Source of the DNA: Winogradskyella psychrotolerans RS-3
GTDB taxonomy: Bacteria > Bacteroidota > Bacteroidia > Flavobacteriales > Flavobacteriaceae
Assembly (NCBI RefSeq): GCF_000427335.1
Contig: NZ_ATMR01000094.1
Span: forward strand, 62,001 to 126,000
Length of the DNA stretch: 64,000 nucleotides
Reading direction: 5' to 3'
The notes under the pieces are model-generated. The model did not search any database, was not told the origin of the DNA, and saw only the letters and a program-made list of their open reading frames with translations. The first letter of the stretch is position 1, and every line of letters begins with the position of its first letter. The position numbers and the translations under genes are program-made. This document shows positions 9,507 through 19,644 of this stretch, in pieces.

Positions 9507-10506
9507 GAAATAATTTACTAACTTCTTCTATACTTTTATCTATAGGTTTAAATTCAAAATTTAAGCTATTTATTATTTTTGAAGCATCATAATTTGTAAC
9601 GCTTAACGCAGATTTTGCAGTTTGTTTAGATAAACTTCTGCGTTTTCCAAAAAGCAGATGCTGTAGCCAATCTAATCTCCACGCAATTCCTAATAACCAA
9701 GGTTTTGCTTCTTTTGTTGGTGGCTTAACCTCTAATTTTTTTGCAGTTTTAGTAAGAAAAGTTTGAAAGCTTAAGTTTTCAGTAACTAAAATAAAACCTT
9801 CATTTTTAATGGTACTATGCATTAGTTGTTCCATGGCTTTAACCACATCCCAAACATCTATATAGCCAGTGACTCCTGTTGTATAATAAGGCATGCCTTT
9901 ATATATGCGCTTAAATAAATTGCCGCTACCTCCACCATTCCAATAGCCAGCCCCTAAAATAATTCCAGGATTTACAATCACAGCATCTAAACCCTCTTGC
10001 GTGCCTCGCCAAACTTCAAGCTCTGCTCCATATTTGGTAATCGCATAGACACTATTGTCATCTTCAGGGCTCCAATCGGTTTGTTCATCTATTAATTTTT
10101 CAGGATTACTATGATGTCCGATTGCAGCAATAGTACTCACATAACATAATTTTTTAACCTGATGACTAATCGATAGATTAACAATGTTAGCTGTGCCTTT
10201 AATATTTATTTTTCTTAAGTCGTTATATTTATCAGGTTCAAAAGAGACGAAGGCGGCACAATGATAGACGTGTGTAATACCTTTAAAAGCGGCTTCAAGT
10301 TTAGGTATATCATTAATATCCGCTTCAACCCATTCAATTTTATTAAAAAGCGTTTCAGCATCATTAGAAAAGTAAGAGAAGACATTTTTTACACGTGCTA
10401 ATGTTTTTTCTCGTCTATAGATAGCACGTATAGGTTCATCACTTTTCAAAAGTTGAAAAAGCAGATGAGAACCAACTAAACCTGTACCTCCTGTAACTAA
10501 AATCAT
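9493..10506 (-). CDS. NAD-dependent epimerase/dehydratase (extended SDR)
   Basis: 337 residues. The N-terminus has the extended-SDR dinucleotide motif VTGGTGLVGSHLL, followed by CAAFVSFEP, STIAAIG and the catalytic YAITK. A NPGIILGAGYW segment is characteristic of the dihydroflavonol-reductase-like subgroup. The substrate is probably a sugar nucleotide, steroid-like or hydroxy-carbonyl compound, but it cannot be decided here. It is transcribed against the dihydroorotase operon and divergently from tyrS. Confidence 0.88.
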   Translation of the reverse strand: MILVTGGTGLVGSHLLFQLLKSDEPIRAIYRREKTLARVKNVFSYFSNDAETLFNKIEWVEADINDIPKLEAAFKGITHVYHCAAFVSFEPDKYNDLRKINIKGTANIVNLSISHQVKKLCYVSTIAAIGHHSNPEKLIDEQTDWSPEDDNSVYAITKYGAELEVWRGTQEGLDAVIVNPGIILGAGYWNGGGSGNLFKRIYKGMPYYTTGVTGYIDVWDVVKAMEQLMHSTIKNEGFILVTENLSFQTFLTKTAKKLEVKPPTKEAKPWLLGIAWRLDWLQHLLFGKRRSLSKQTAKSALSVTNYDASKIINSLNFEFKPIDKSIEEVSKLFLKDY

Positions 10507-10611
10507 TGTGTAAAGTTACGTTTTTTAAGCCTTATTCTTAATGTGAATTTTCGATTTATAAGTAATAGGTCTAATCAGTATCTGCTTAAGCAAATTGAGT
10601 TAAAATTGTCT

Positions 10612-10641
10612 TTTGTCTTTAAAAGGGGAAACATATCTTTG
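10612..10641 (+). promoter_or_regulatory. tyrS promoter, Bacteroidota type
   Basis: TTTG at 10612-10615 (-33-like) and TATCTTTG at 10634-10641 (-7 element), separated by 18 bases; the tyrS start is 27 bases further on. Confidence 0.7.
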
Positions 10642-10668
10642 CGTAAATTAATTTGAAACTAAAAAGCA

Positions 10669-11982
10669 ATGGCAAATAAGTTTGTAGAAGAATTACGTTG
10701 GAGAGGAATGGTACACGATATCATGCCTGGTACTGAAGAACAATTAGACAGTGAGATGACTACTGCCTATATTGGTTTTGATCCTACATCAGATTCATTA
10801 CACATTGGTAGCTTAGTGCCAATTATATTATTAGTTCATTTAAAAAAAGCAGGTCATAAGCCTGTAGCTTTAGTCGGAGGTGCTACGGGTATGATTGGTG
10901 ATCCTTCTGGTAAAAGTGATGAACGTAATTTATTAGATGAAGTTGCTTTAGCACATAACGTTGCAGGAATAAAAAGCGTGTTATCTCGTTTTTTAGATTT
11001 TAACTCAACTGAACAAAATGCTCCAGTTTTAGTGAATAACTATGATTGGATGAAAGATTTTAGTTTTATCGATTTCGCAAGAGATGTTGGTAAACGGATC
11101 ACGGTAAATTACATGATGGCTAAAGATTCTGTAAAGAAGCGTCTAAGTGGTGATGAAGGTAATGTTGGTATGAGTTTCACGGAATTTACATACCAGTTAA
11201 TTCAAGGTTACGATTTTCACCATTTGTATAAAACCATGGAGTGTAAACTTCAAATGGGAGGCAGTGACCAATGGGGAAATATTACAACAGGAACAGAATT
11301 GGTTAGACGTATGCACGATGGTGAAGACCAAGCAAAAGCCTATGCAATGACGTGTCCGTTAATTACAAAAGCAGATGGATCTAAATTTGGAAAGTCTGAA
11401 GGAGGAAATGTTTGGTTAGATACTGATAAAACATCTGTTTATAAATTTTACCAATTTTGGTTGAATTCTACCGATGAAGATGCTGAGAAATACATTAAAA
11501 TTTTCACATTTTTAGATAAAGAAACGATTGAAGCTTTGATTGCAGCTCATAAAGAAACTCCACATTTAAGATTGTTGCAAAAACGTTTGGCTGAAGAAGT
11601 AACTGTATTTGTGCACAGTAAAGATGATTATGATAATGCGGTAAAAGCATCAGAAATATTATTTAGTAAGGACTTTAAAAACGAGATTAAACAATTGTCA
11701 GAGTCTTTGTTTTTAGATGTTTTTGAAGGTGTAAAGCATGCTAAAATTTCTAAAGCAGAATTTAATGAAGGTATAGACATGATTGGTGCTTTGGCTGCGA
11801 AAACGGATTTCCTAAGTTCTAATGGTGATGCAAGACGAGCGTTAAAGGAAAATGCGGTAGCAGTAAATAAAGAAAAAGTAAAAGAGGACTATATGTTGTC
11901 ATCTGAAGATTTAATTCATGACAAGTATATTATTCTTAGTAGAGGAAAGAAAACAAACTTCATTTTAGAGGTTGTAGAATAA
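10669..11982 (+). CDS. tyrS: Tyrosyl-tRNA synthetase
   Basis: 437 residues. It charges tRNA-Tyr with tyrosine using ATP. The class I HIGH motif appears as SLHIGSLVP, the KMSKS loop as KFGKSEGG, and the tyrosine-binding QGYDFHHL and GGSDQWGN motifs are present. The C-terminal S4-like RNA-binding domain occupies about residues 370-437. It has its own promoter and terminator, so it is probably a single-gene unit. Identification secure. Confidence 0.98.
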   Translation: MANKFVEELRWRGMVHDIMPGTEEQLDSEMTTAYIGFDPTSDSLHIGSLVPIILLVHLKKAGHKPVALVGGATGMIGDPSGKSDERNLLDEVALAHNVAGIKSVLSRFLDFNSTEQNAPVLVNNYDWMKDFSFIDFARDVGKRITVNYMMAKDSVKKRLSGDEGNVGMSFTEFTYQLIQGYDFHHLYKTMECKLQMGGSDQWGNITTGTELVRRMHDGEDQAKAYAMTCPLITKADGSKFGKSEGGNVWLDTDKTSVYKFYQFWLNSTDEDAEKYIKIFTFLDKETIEALIAAHKETPHLRLLQKRLAEEVTVFVHSKDDYDNAVKASEILFSKDFKNEIKQLSESLFLDVFEGVKHAKISKAEFNEGIDMIGALAAKTDFLSSNGDARRALKENAVAVNKEKVKEDYMLSSEDLIHDKYIILSRGKKTNFILEVVE

Positions 11983-12003
11983 TCAAGTACTTAAAATATA
12001 TTT

Positions 12004-12040
12004 AGACCTGTCAGTTTTAAAACTGATAGGTCTTTTTTTT
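12004..12040 (+). terminator. tyrS terminator
   Basis: 15-base arms (12004-12018 and 12019-12033, one wobble) followed by eight T residues, immediately downstream of tyrS. Confidence 0.88.
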
Positions 12041-12240
12041 GTGCATAAAAAAAGTGCCCAAAATTAATTTTGAGCACTCCTAACCAATCAATCAACTTTT
12101 GAAAATCTTACTTTTTCATAGCTGTTACTAAGTCGTGAGTAATTTTAGTTCCTTACAATAAAAGTAATAAGATTATTTCTAGCGGAGTGCAGATAGCAAT
12201 TTCATTAGCATTCTAGTTTTATTTTGAATGCAAATTCAAT

Positions 12241-13220
12241 TTATAAAGCCATTAAATTACAGCCTCTAATATCAGAATTATCGAATCTTCCTATAATTTC
12301 GAAATGGCCATTATCATAGACTTTACCCAAATCTTGAGTCGCAATAAATGAACAAGAATTAAGGTTTGCCAAATCAATTACATTAATACCTCCCGTTTTA
12401 TTGGGTTGCTGTATGGTTAGGGCATCTTCTGTATCTCGCGTTACTATTTTCATCCAAGGTGGACATTCAAAAACACCATGGCCTTTAGAGTATGCTTGGC
12501 TTAAAAGCTCGGTCATACCATATTCACTGTGGATTTGAGGAACGCCAAATCCAGATTGTAAGATTTGGTGTAGCTCTTGTCTAATAATTTCTTTTCGTCT
12601 GCCTTTCATCCCACCAGTTTCCATAATTGTAGTATGCTTCAGGTTAAGTTGGTGTGCTTCAACTAAATCTAATAGTGCAAAAGAAACTCCTATGAGTAAT
12701 GTTTTTGTTTTTTAGCTTCTAGTGATTTTAATGTATGCGCTAATTCTTCAATATTGTTGAGGTAAAACCCGCTTTCGGTTTGGTTCGATTTTTCAATTAA
12801 ATCATTCACCATATAAATTAAAGAAGAGCCATCGCGTTCTAAATAAGAAGGCAGTAAAGCTAAAACTACATAATCTTCAATATTTCCATAAAAGTGTTTA
12901 AAGGCTTTTAAGTAGCTCTCTTCGTATAGTTTTATATCTGAGACTAAATGTTTACTTGTTATGCTTCCTGTAGTGCCAGAGCTTGTAAATAGTTTGTCTA
13001 TAGGTGACGTTGTGCTTAAAACATCACGAGATTTAAAAAACTGAATCGGTAAAAACGGAATTTCTGAAACTCGTTTTATGTCTGATGGATGTTTATATAA
13101 TAAATCGCAAAAGGAGCGATACACCTTATTATTATGAAACTGAAATTTAAAAATATCTAAAGCTAATACTTCAAATTCAGTATCAGATTTTATATTAAAA
13201 ATGGCGTCTTTAAATTTCAT
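12241..13220 (-). CDS. LuxE-like acyl-protein synthetase/acyltransferase, frameshifted
   Basis: Two adjacent fragments form one gene. The N-terminal part (13220-12690) has FTSSGTTGSITSKHL, the Ser/Thr/Gly-rich adenylate-forming loop. The C-terminal part, entered by adding one base in the T5 run 12702-12706, reads KTLLIGVSFALLDL, then METGGMKGRRKE and HSEYGMTELLSQAY, the conserved LuxE/PaaK motifs. The joined length, about 326 residues, fits the flavobacterial LuxE-domain proteins. These activate an acyl group with ATP; no lux genes are near, so the role is probably in acyl transfer of unknown purpose. Confidence 0.82.
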
Positions 13221-13246
13221 GCAGCAAAAGTATGAAAATAAAAAAA

Positions 13247-13268
13247 CGTCCCGATAATTATCAGGACG
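13247..13268 (-). terminator. Terminator of the T9SS cargo gene
   Basis: Hairpin CGTCCnGATAATTATCnGGACG followed on the minus strand by a T-rich tract, placed just after the stop of the 13296 gene. Confidence 0.8.
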
Positions 13269-13295
13269 CTTTTAATATGAATTAAAAAAATATAC

Positions 13296-14891
13296 TTACT
13301 TAATTACTAATTTCTTAGTAGTAGAAGCATTATTTTGAGTAATTTTTACGATGTAAACACCAGACTTTAAGTTCGCAACACTTAACGTGTTGTTTGTTAA
13401 TGTTTGGTTTTTAACTTGTTTACCTAAGATATCAAAAACTTGTACAGAGATAGCAGCGCTATTTGTAGAAGAAATTGAAACAGAACCTGTATTTGTTGGG
13501 TTAGGATATAAGCTAAATGTATTAGCGCTAAAATCAGTAACACTTAATGGTGCTGCGATATCACTAGCGTATCTAGGTATAACTTGGTTAACTGAATTGA
13601 ATTGAGCAGCTAAACCTGTAATGCTTGACGCAGTAGTAGGGATTGCAGAACCAATTAAATCTTCATCACCAAATCCAGCTCTACAAACGGTTACATCTGC
13701 TCCATCAGCTACGTCGTAACTTGTGTTATCAACAAATACTCCTGCGTCTGCAAAAGTTACATTATTTAATGTAATTAATCTACTTTGGTAAGTATCTCCG
13801 CTATTAATAAGGTCAGAAGCAGAAAGAACAATTGGAGTTAGCGTATTTCCTGTAGAAGAAGTACCTGCTATATCTTGAGTTGGAATAAATTGAAGGGTTC
13901 CAGAAAATTCAGTAAGCTGACCTTTTAAACCAGTAATACCATCACCAATGTTTAAAGCAGTTGCTAACATACCTGCTGCATCATCAATAAGGATTCCAGC
14001 ACCACCATCTTGGATGTATTTTTGGTTTCTAGTATTTTCAGTAACAATGTAAGATATAATAGCTTCACCTGTTAATTCATAAGTTCCGCCAAGAGTACCA
14101 GCTCTTAATTCAGTAATGCTAGCGACTTGGTTTATAGATGATACGCTAAACGTAATCATGTCAGTATCTAAAGTTGTACCACCACCATCAACTAAATCAG
14201 CTGTTACAGTATAAGTTTGACCATTTGTCGTTGCAACTGCAAAAGGGCTTGTTGCGTTTGCTGTTGGAGTTCCATTAACAGTTAATGTAACGCTTTCTCC
14301 ACCTGCTAAATTAGCAGTAATAAATTCTACATCTACAGATGTCATACCTGGAGCAAATGCAGTATTATCACTTGGGCTTGTAATCGATATACTTGGAGGT
14401 GCTGTTCCTGCAAATGCGGTCCAAACAACATCATCAACAGCAACTTGACCAGCACCATTTTCTGCATTGATGAATTTTATTACGACATCACCTGGTGTAT
14501 TTACTGTAATAGTTCCAGATGCTTTTATAACATCTTGCTCTGCATTACTTGTTACATTACCAACGACAACATCATTAACCAATACGTTTAAATTAACAGC
14601 AGTTCCAAAAGCCTGCATGTAATTAAAACTAATAGTACCAACTCCTCCAGAAATTAATCCTGAACTAAATTCAGCTTGAGGTGTTCTGTTTCTTCCAATC
14701 ATTATAGATTGTCCAGTAATTTCATAGTCTGCTCTACATTGTGTATAAGTCCAAGTAGAACCATCTTGACCTGTAAAAGTTCCATCAACGTAGCTATTTC
14801 CCTCTACAGAAAAGCCATCAAATGTTTCAGTGCCTTGGGCAAAAGAAAAAGTTGAGATTAATGTAAATAATAAAAAGTAAATTTTTTTCAT
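13296..14891 (-). CDS. Secreted multidomain protein with T9SS type A sorting domain
   Basis: The ATG at 14891 is chosen since a signal peptide follows (MKKIYFLLFTLISTFSFAQ). Residues about 20-165 form a jelly-roll-like domain (TFDGFSVEGNSYVDG, VAVDDVVW). An Ig-like strand region follows at about 170-265, then a DUF5689/OB-like domain (ITELRAGTLGGTYEL, YIQDGGAGILIDD) at about 265-440. The C-terminal ~75 residues (FSLYPNPTNTGSVSI to TKKLVIK) are a por-secretion-system type A sorting signal, so the protein is exported by type IX secretion and anchored or released. 531 residues. The enzymatic role, if any, is unknown; no catalytic motif seen. Confidence 0.88.
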   Translation of the reverse strand: MKKIYFLLFTLISTFSFAQGTETFDGFSVEGNSYVDGTFTGQDGSTWTYTQCRADYEITGQSIMIGRNRTPQAEFSSGLISGGVGTISFNYMQAFGTAVNLNVLVNDVVVGNVTSNAEQDVIKASGTITVNTPGDVVIKFINAENGAGQVAVDDVVWTAFAGTAPPSISITSPSDNTAFAPGMTSVDVEFITANLAGGESVTLTVNGTPTANATSPFAVATTNGQTYTVTADLVDGGGTTLDTDMITFSVSSINQVASITELRAGTLGGTYELTGEAIISYIVTENTRNQKYIQDGGAGILIDDAAGMLATALNIGDGITGLKGQLTEFSGTLQFIPTQDIAGTSSTGNTLTPIVLSASDLINSGDTYQSRLITLNNVTFADAGVFVDNTSYDVADGADVTVCRAGFGDEDLIGSAIPTTASSITGLAAQFNSVNQVIPRYASDIAAPLSVTDFSANTFSLYPNPTNTGSVSISSTNSAAISVQVFDILGKQVKNQTLTNNTLSVANLKSGVYIVKITQNNASTTKKLVIK

Positions 14892-15122
14892 AATTTTAAT
14901 TGTATAAAAGTTAGACAACAAATATAATAACAAATAGTGAGTTTTAAGAATCAGAGTCGTTAATAGTTATCATTTTACAATATGTTAACATGGTAAATGT
15001 CAGGTGCTTCTTAGTTTCAATAATTTACAATTTCAATGTTAGGGAATTGTTATCAATTCACTATTTGTAGATAGTTAACAGGGATATAATTTATATTTAC
15101 AATTATTTAAAACCTTATTCAA

Positions 15123-15809
15123 TTGAAAAAGAAAGACATTAAGATCTTATTGGTAGATGATGACCTAGATATTTTAGAAATAGTAGGTTTTAATTTGTCG
15201 GCAGAAGGCTATCAAGTTATTAAAGGTGAAAACGGTGAAGAAGCTGTTAAATTAGCTAAAAAACACCAACCACATTTAATTATAATTGATGTGATGATGC
15301 CAAAAATGGATGGTATTGAAGCTTGCGAACGTATTAGAGAGGAGCCTAGTCTAAGCGAAACTATCATTACGTTTTTAACTGCAAGAGGTGAAGATTATTC
15401 TCAAGTAGCCGGTTTTGAAGCTGGTGCTGATGATTATATCGCGAAACCTATAAAGCCTAAAGTCTTAATTAGTAAAGTGAAAGCCTTACTCCGACGACTT
15501 AAACACTCTGAAAGTAGTGCTGAAACGGTGATTCAAATCGGTGATTTAATAATCTATAAAGAGGAATACAAAATTACTGTTAACGGTAAAGAAACGGCAT
15601 TACCGAGAAAAGAATTTGAATTGTTATCTTTGTTAGCAACCAAACCAGGTAAGGTTTTTAAACGAGACGAAATTCTAGATAAAGTCTGGGGAAATGAAGT
15701 CGTTGTTGGCGGAAGAACCATCGATGTACACATTAGAAAACTCCGTGAAAAAATAGGGGACAAGTCCTTCAAAACCGTAAAAGGTGTGGGTTACAAGTTT
15801 GTAGATTAA
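15123..15809 (+). CDS. OmpR/PhoB-type response regulator
   Basis: 228 residues. Receiver domain with acidic DDDLD pocket near the start, phosphoacceptor Asp 56 (LIIIDVMMPKMDG) and the conserved Lys in IAKPIKP; winged-helix DNA-binding domain from about residue 135 with RTIDVHIRKLREKIG and GVGYKF. No ATG is available at the 5' end, so the TTG at 15123 is the start. The stop overlaps the start of the kinase gene, indicating translational coupling. This looks like a PhoB/PhoR-type pair, although phosphate control is not shown by the sequence. Confidence 0.95.
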   Translation: MKKKDIKILLVDDDLDILEIVGFNLSAEGYQVIKGENGEEAVKLAKKHQPHLIIIDVMMPKMDGIEACERIREEPSLSETIITFLTARGEDYSQVAGFEAGADDYIAKPIKPKVLISKVKALLRRLKHSESSAETVIQIGDLIIYKEEYKITVNGKETALPRKEFELLSLLATKPGKVFKRDEILDKVWGNEVVVGGRTIDVHIRKLREKIGDKSFKTVKGVGYKFVD

Positions 15810-16852
15810 TGCATCATAAAAATCTTAAAAAATCTTATAAATTCGCCTTGCGAACAGCGCTATACGTTACGTTGTTTACATCTCTTCTTGTGGGTGTTTT
15901 TTTGAATTATTATCATATAATTAATTGGCATTTTGTTTTTTACCCCTTTGTATGCTTTCCGTTTTGTTTTATTATTATTCAGTATAGAGTTGAACGTTTT
16001 ATATACAGGCGTGTTAAAAAAATCTATGATGATTTAACACTGCTAGAATCTACAAGTCTAAGGCAACAACCCATAACTACTGATATGGGAACATTAACGA
16101 AAGAAATTGACAAATACGCCAAAAACAAAAAATTTGAAATTGAAACTCTAAAAATTAGAGAAGAATATCGAAAAGAATTTATTGGTAATGTTTCACACGA
16201 ATTAAAAACGCCTTTATTTACTGTTCAAAGCTATTTGCTTACGTTGTTAGAAGGTGGGGTTGAAGACGAAAAGATTAGAAAAAAATATTTAGCTAGAGCG
16301 GCTAAAGGAGTCGAGCGCTTAACCTACATTATTAAGGATTTAGACATGATTACCAAATTAGAAGTTGGTGTTCTTAGTTTAGATAAAGAAAATTTTGATA
16401 TGGTTAAAGTGGTTCAAAATGTATTTGATCTGTTCGAAATGAAAGCAGCTAAAAAACAGATTACATTAACTTTTGATATCGATTATACAGAACCTATAAA
16501 GGTCTATGCAGATAAAGAACGTATTCAGCAAGTTTTAACCAATCTTATTGTTAATTCTATTAAATACGGAAGAGAAAAAGGAACTACAGAAGTAAGCATA
16601 GAAAACCTCATTAAGAATAAAGCGATTATACGAGTTACTGATAATGGTGAAGGGATTGCTAAAGCTAATCTTCAACGTTTATTTGAACGGTTTTATCGTG
16701 TAGATAAAAGTGGTTCTCGTAAAGAGGGTGGTTCTGGCCTTGGGTTATCAATTGTAAAGCATATTATTGAGGCCCACGAAGAAAAAATATATATTGAAAG
16801 TGAATTAGGTGTGGGTAGTGAGTTTTCATTTACTTTGGAAAAGACCAAATAA
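15809..16852 (+). CDS. Sensor histidine kinase, PhoR-like
   Basis: 347 residues. Two membrane segments near the N-terminus (ALYVTLFTSLLVGVFL and FVFYPFVCFPFCFIII) with almost no periplasmic loop, then the HisKA domain with His 130 in FIGNVSHELKTP, and an HATPase domain (N box LTNLIVNSIKYG, G1 TDNGEGIAKA, G2 GSGLGLSIVKH). It starts inside the stop of the response regulator gene. The short sensor region suggests that it senses through the membrane or a partner. Its last 27 bases overlap the convergent glycosyltransferase gene. Confidence 0.94.
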   Translation: MHHKNLKKSYKFALRTALYVTLFTSLLVGVFLNYYHIINWHFVFYPFVCFPFCFIIIQYRVERFIYRRVKKIYDDLTLLESTSLRQQPITTDMGTLTKEIDKYAKNKKFEIETLKIREEYRKEFIGNVSHELKTPLFTVQSYLLTLLEGGVEDEKIRKKYLARAAKGVERLTYIIKDLDMITKLEVGVLSLDKENFDMVKVVQNVFDLFEMKAAKKQITLTFDIDYTEPIKVYADKERIQQVLTNLIVNSIKYGREKGTTEVSIENLIKNKAIIRVTDNGEGIAKANLQRLFERFYRVDKSGSRKEGGSGLGLSIVKHIIEAHEEKIYIESELGVGSEFSFTLEKTK

Positions 16853-17887
16853 CTTTTTATAATTTAGTTGGTAGTCTTCCGATTTAAAACCACTATAATT
16901 TTTAATTTCAGATAACATATTAATGTCAAAATCTTCTTGCTTACAATAAGGGGCAATACCTTCAGAAGCTAATTTCTTAGCTAAATATTCTTGTTCAAAT
17001 TGACCTGGAGTAGGTATAAAGAAGGCTTTCTTTTCAAGTTTTGCTAAATCCATCAGGGTTGTGTAACCAGACCGACTTAGAATAACATCACTTTTGTTAA
17101 TGGCAATTTCAAGTTGGTTACTTGTCATAAAATTATAGATAGTAACATTGTTTACAACCGTTTTCTGTTGTTCAGATTCTACGTTTCCTTTTATAAAGAG
17201 CGCATTTCCGCTGTAGTGCTTTAGGTCGCTTAAAAGCTTTTCTTCTAAGTAGGTACGTTGCGGTTCTGGTCCAGATAGTAAAACAAGAAGATCGTATTCT
17301 ATTTCTACATTTTGTTTTTTAAATCGTGTTAATGGTCCTAAATATTTTACCGATGCTATAAAATTAGGAACATGGCCTAAGTCTCCACTCAAATTAGTTG
17401 TGCCCATATGATCAGGAACCCAACATTCATCAAATTTAGAAATTATGTTTTGATGCAATTTACTGCTTAACCATGTAGTGTTACCACTTAACACGCGTAA
17501 TTGATGTGTAATGAATACCGACGGAATAGCATTATACCTAACACCAAATCTGTTATCTGAAATAATACCAATAATCCCTTCTGATTCAACTAAACTTTCA
17601 ACAACCTTTTTTTCGCGTTTAATTGTTTTTAAAAGATGTGGTGAATCTTTCAATAATTTAATTTTAAAGCTATTTGCTTTTTTGGCGTACGTAATATTAT
17701 AGGATGGTAACTCAAAGGCGCTTAGTTTTGGAAATTCTTTTTTCAATAATTCTAAAGCGATACCATCACTAGCAATAATAGGTTCAAAATTATGCGCTAT
17801 TAATTCATTAATAATGGGAATACATCGTGTAGAATGTCCTAATCCCCAATTTAATGGCGCAACTAAAATCCTTTTTTTTGTATTCAA
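16826..17887 (-). CDS. MurG-like glycosyltransferase
   Basis: 353 residues. The N-terminus has RILVAPLNWGLGHSTRCIPII, the GLGHxxR motif of GT-B enzymes of the MurG/GT28 sort, and the C-terminal half has SRSGYTTLMDLAKL and TPGQFEQEYLAKKL, which match the sugar-nucleotide-binding half of that fold. Family 28-like transferases move sugars to lipid acceptors. It is not murG itself by context, since no other cell-wall division genes are near. It is divergent from trmB and convergent with the kinase gene. Confidence 0.82.
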   Translation of the reverse strand: MNTKKRILVAPLNWGLGHSTRCIPIINELIAHNFEPIIASDGIALELLKKEFPKLSAFELPSYNITYAKKANSFKIKLLKDSPHLLKTIKREKKVVESLVESEGIIGIISDNRFGVRYNAIPSVFITHQLRVLSGNTTWLSSKLHQNIISKFDECWVPDHMGTTNLSGDLGHVPNFIASVKYLGPLTRFKKQNVEIEYDLLVLLSGPEPQRTYLEEKLLSDLKHYSGNALFIKGNVESEQQKTVVNNVTIYNFMTSNQLEIAINKSDVILSRSGYTTLMDLAKLEKKAFFIPTPGQFEQEYLAKKLASEGIAPYCKQEDFDINMLSEIKNYSGFKSEDYQLNYKKLFGLFQSK

Positions 17888-17983
17888 CTTTTATTAGTGT
17901 TTCTTAATTTTAGATTGTAATAAACAAAGGTAAACCTAAAATGTTTGCTTAATTTTACCGAATTATTAATAAATCAATATGTA

Positions 17984-18658
17984 GTGGGAAGTAAAAACAA
18001 ACTTAAACGCTTTAGGGAAAACGAAACCTTTCATAATGTATATCAACCAACACGAGAAGAATTGGTCGATGCTACGTACAAATTAAAAGGAAAATGGAAA
18101 ACGGAAGTTTTTAAAAACGATAACCCTTTAGTTCTAGAGTTAGGCTGTGGTAAAGGAGAATATACCGTTGGTTTGGCAAAACGCTATCCGAACAAAAACT
18201 TTATTGGTATAGATATTAAAGGAGCAAGATTCTGGAGAGGAGCAAAAACAGCGATTGAAGACGATATTCCTAATGCAGCATTTATTAGAACACAAATTGA
18301 ATTAATAGCGTTTATTTTTGAAGAAAATGAAGTTGATGAAATCTGGATTACATTTCCAGATCCACAAATTAAATATCAGCGGACAAAACATAGAATGACG
18401 AATCTACAGTTTTTAGAACGCTATAAAAAGGTATTAAAACCTGGTGGATTAATGCATCTAAAAACCGATAGTGAATTTATGCATGGCTATACCTTAGGTT
18501 TATTGCATGGTTCGGGTTACGAGGTGTTATATGCCAATCATAATGTTTATAAATTAGAAGGCAGTCCAGAGGATGTAACTGAAATTCAAACGTTTTACGA
18601 AAGTCAGTATTTAGAAAAAGATAAAGCAATTACGTATATTAGATTTAAAATCAACTAA
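17984..18658 (+). CDS. trmB: tRNA (guanine46-N7)-methyltransferase
   Basis: The GTG at 17984 (GSKNKLKRFREN follows) matches the N-terminus usual in flavobacterial TrmB, so I prefer it to the TTG at 17945. 224 residues. SAM-binding ELGCGKGEYTVGLA, the IGIDIKGARFWRGAKTA strand, the substrate-site motif TFPDPQIKYQRTKHR and the C-terminal TEIQTFYESQYLEK all fit TrmB, which methylates G46 in the tRNA variable loop. It is followed closely by a LysE-type exporter gene. Confidence 0.93.
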   Translation: MGSKNKLKRFRENETFHNVYQPTREELVDATYKLKGKWKTEVFKNDNPLVLELGCGKGEYTVGLAKRYPNKNFIGIDIKGARFWRGAKTAIEDDIPNAAFIRTQIELIAFIFEENEVDEIWITFPDPQIKYQRTKHRMTNLQFLERYKKVLKPGGLMHLKTDSEFMHGYTLGLLHGSGYEVLYANHNVYKLEGSPEDVTEIQTFYESQYLEKDKAITYIRFKIN

Positions 18659-18661
18659 AAA

Positions 18662-19290
18662 TTGAGCATTACCGTCATTTTTTTCTTGGGCTTTTTGTGG
18701 CATTTGTAGGAGTTATACCTCCTGGATTGCTAAATATGACAGCGGCAAGAATTAGCTTAAAGGAAGGAGCTGCTCGCGGTATCATGTTTTCTACAGGCGT
18801 TTGTATTGTAGTATATATTCAAACCTATGTAGCGGCTATCTTTGCAAGATATTTATCTAGTCACTCAGATATCGTAGCGATTTTAAAACGTGTCGCTTTT
18901 GTAATATTTGTACTCATTACTATTTATTTTTTGATGTTAGCGTCTAAGCAAAAAGAGCAAAAACAAGAAACTGAAATTAAAAGTAAACACGGGAGATTAT
19001 TACATGGTATGTTGTTGTCTGCGCTCAATATTTTCCCGATTCCGTTTCAAGCATATATGACTATTACTTTGGTGTCTTTTGGTTGGATGAATTTCGAAAA
19101 ATTAAGCATTGTCACTTACGTAACAGGTGCTGCAACAGGTACCTTTGTAATGTTGTATTTCTATATTTTCTTTTTTGATAAGATTAAAGATCGAAAATTC
19201 ACTTCTCAAAAAAGTATGAATCTCAGTATTGGTATAATTACCGGACTTGTTGCTTTAGTTACGTTTATTACCATTCTAAGAGAACTGTAA
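18662..19290 (+). CDS. LysE/RhtB family amino-acid exporter, probable N-terminal frameshift
   Basis: The body (FVAFVGVIPPGLLNMTAARI, then six hydrophobic segments) is a LysE-type translocator of about 209 residues. The clear open frame begins only at the GTG at 18697, which would lack the first transmembrane helix. The preceding bases read, in another frame, from a TTG at 18662 as SITVIFFLGF, and one extra T in the T5 run 18692-18696 joins them into the normal N-terminus. An ATT start at 18661 in the main frame is the alternative. The last base of the stop codon is shared with the next start. Confidence 0.75.
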
Positions 19291-19619
19291 TGAAACCTGA
19301 AACGCTTAGTTTTTTCGAAAAAGTATATGAGGTAGCTAAGAAAATTCCTTACGGAAGAGTAACCAGTTACGGAGCCATTGCAAAATATTTAGGAGCAGGA
19401 AAAAGCGCGAGAATTGTGGGGTATGCCATGAATGGCTCGCATAATAAAGATGTGCCAGCACATAGAGTTGTAAACCGAAAAGGACTTTTAACAGGCAAAC
19501 ATCATTTTGAAGGGACCAATTTAATGCAACAGCTTTTGGAAAGTGAAGGTGTTGAGGTTGTTGAAAATCAAATTCAGAACTTAGAGACTATTTATTGGGA
19601 CCCTGCTAAGGAATTGTAA
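19290..19619 (+). CDS. Alkyltransferase-like protein (MGMT family, active-site Cys replaced)
   Basis: 109 residues with the DNA-binding/active-site domain of O6-methylguanine-DNA methyltransferase (YGRVTSYGAIAKYLG, ARIVGYAMNG). The active-site motif PCHRV of true methyltransferases reads PAHRVVN here, with Ala 57 in place of the reactive Cys. This is the mark of alkyltransferase-like (ATL) proteins, which bind O6-alkylguanine and hand the lesion to nucleotide excision repair instead of repairing it. It starts within the stop of the LysE gene, so the two are probably cotranscribed. Confidence 0.9.
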   Translation: MKPETLSFFEKVYEVAKKIPYGRVTSYGAIAKYLGAGKSARIVGYAMNGSHNKDVPAHRVVNRKGLLTGKHHFEGTNLMQQLLESEGVEVVENQIQNLETIYWDPAKEL

Positions 19620-19644
19620 GGCTATTTTAAGTTAAAATATTATT

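Noticed and set aside
12100-12160. Short minus-strand reading GTKITHDLVTAMKK between tyrS and the luxE-like gene
   Set aside because: Bounded by stops on both sides; only 14 codons. It might be the end of a small frameshifted gene, but I cannot support it.
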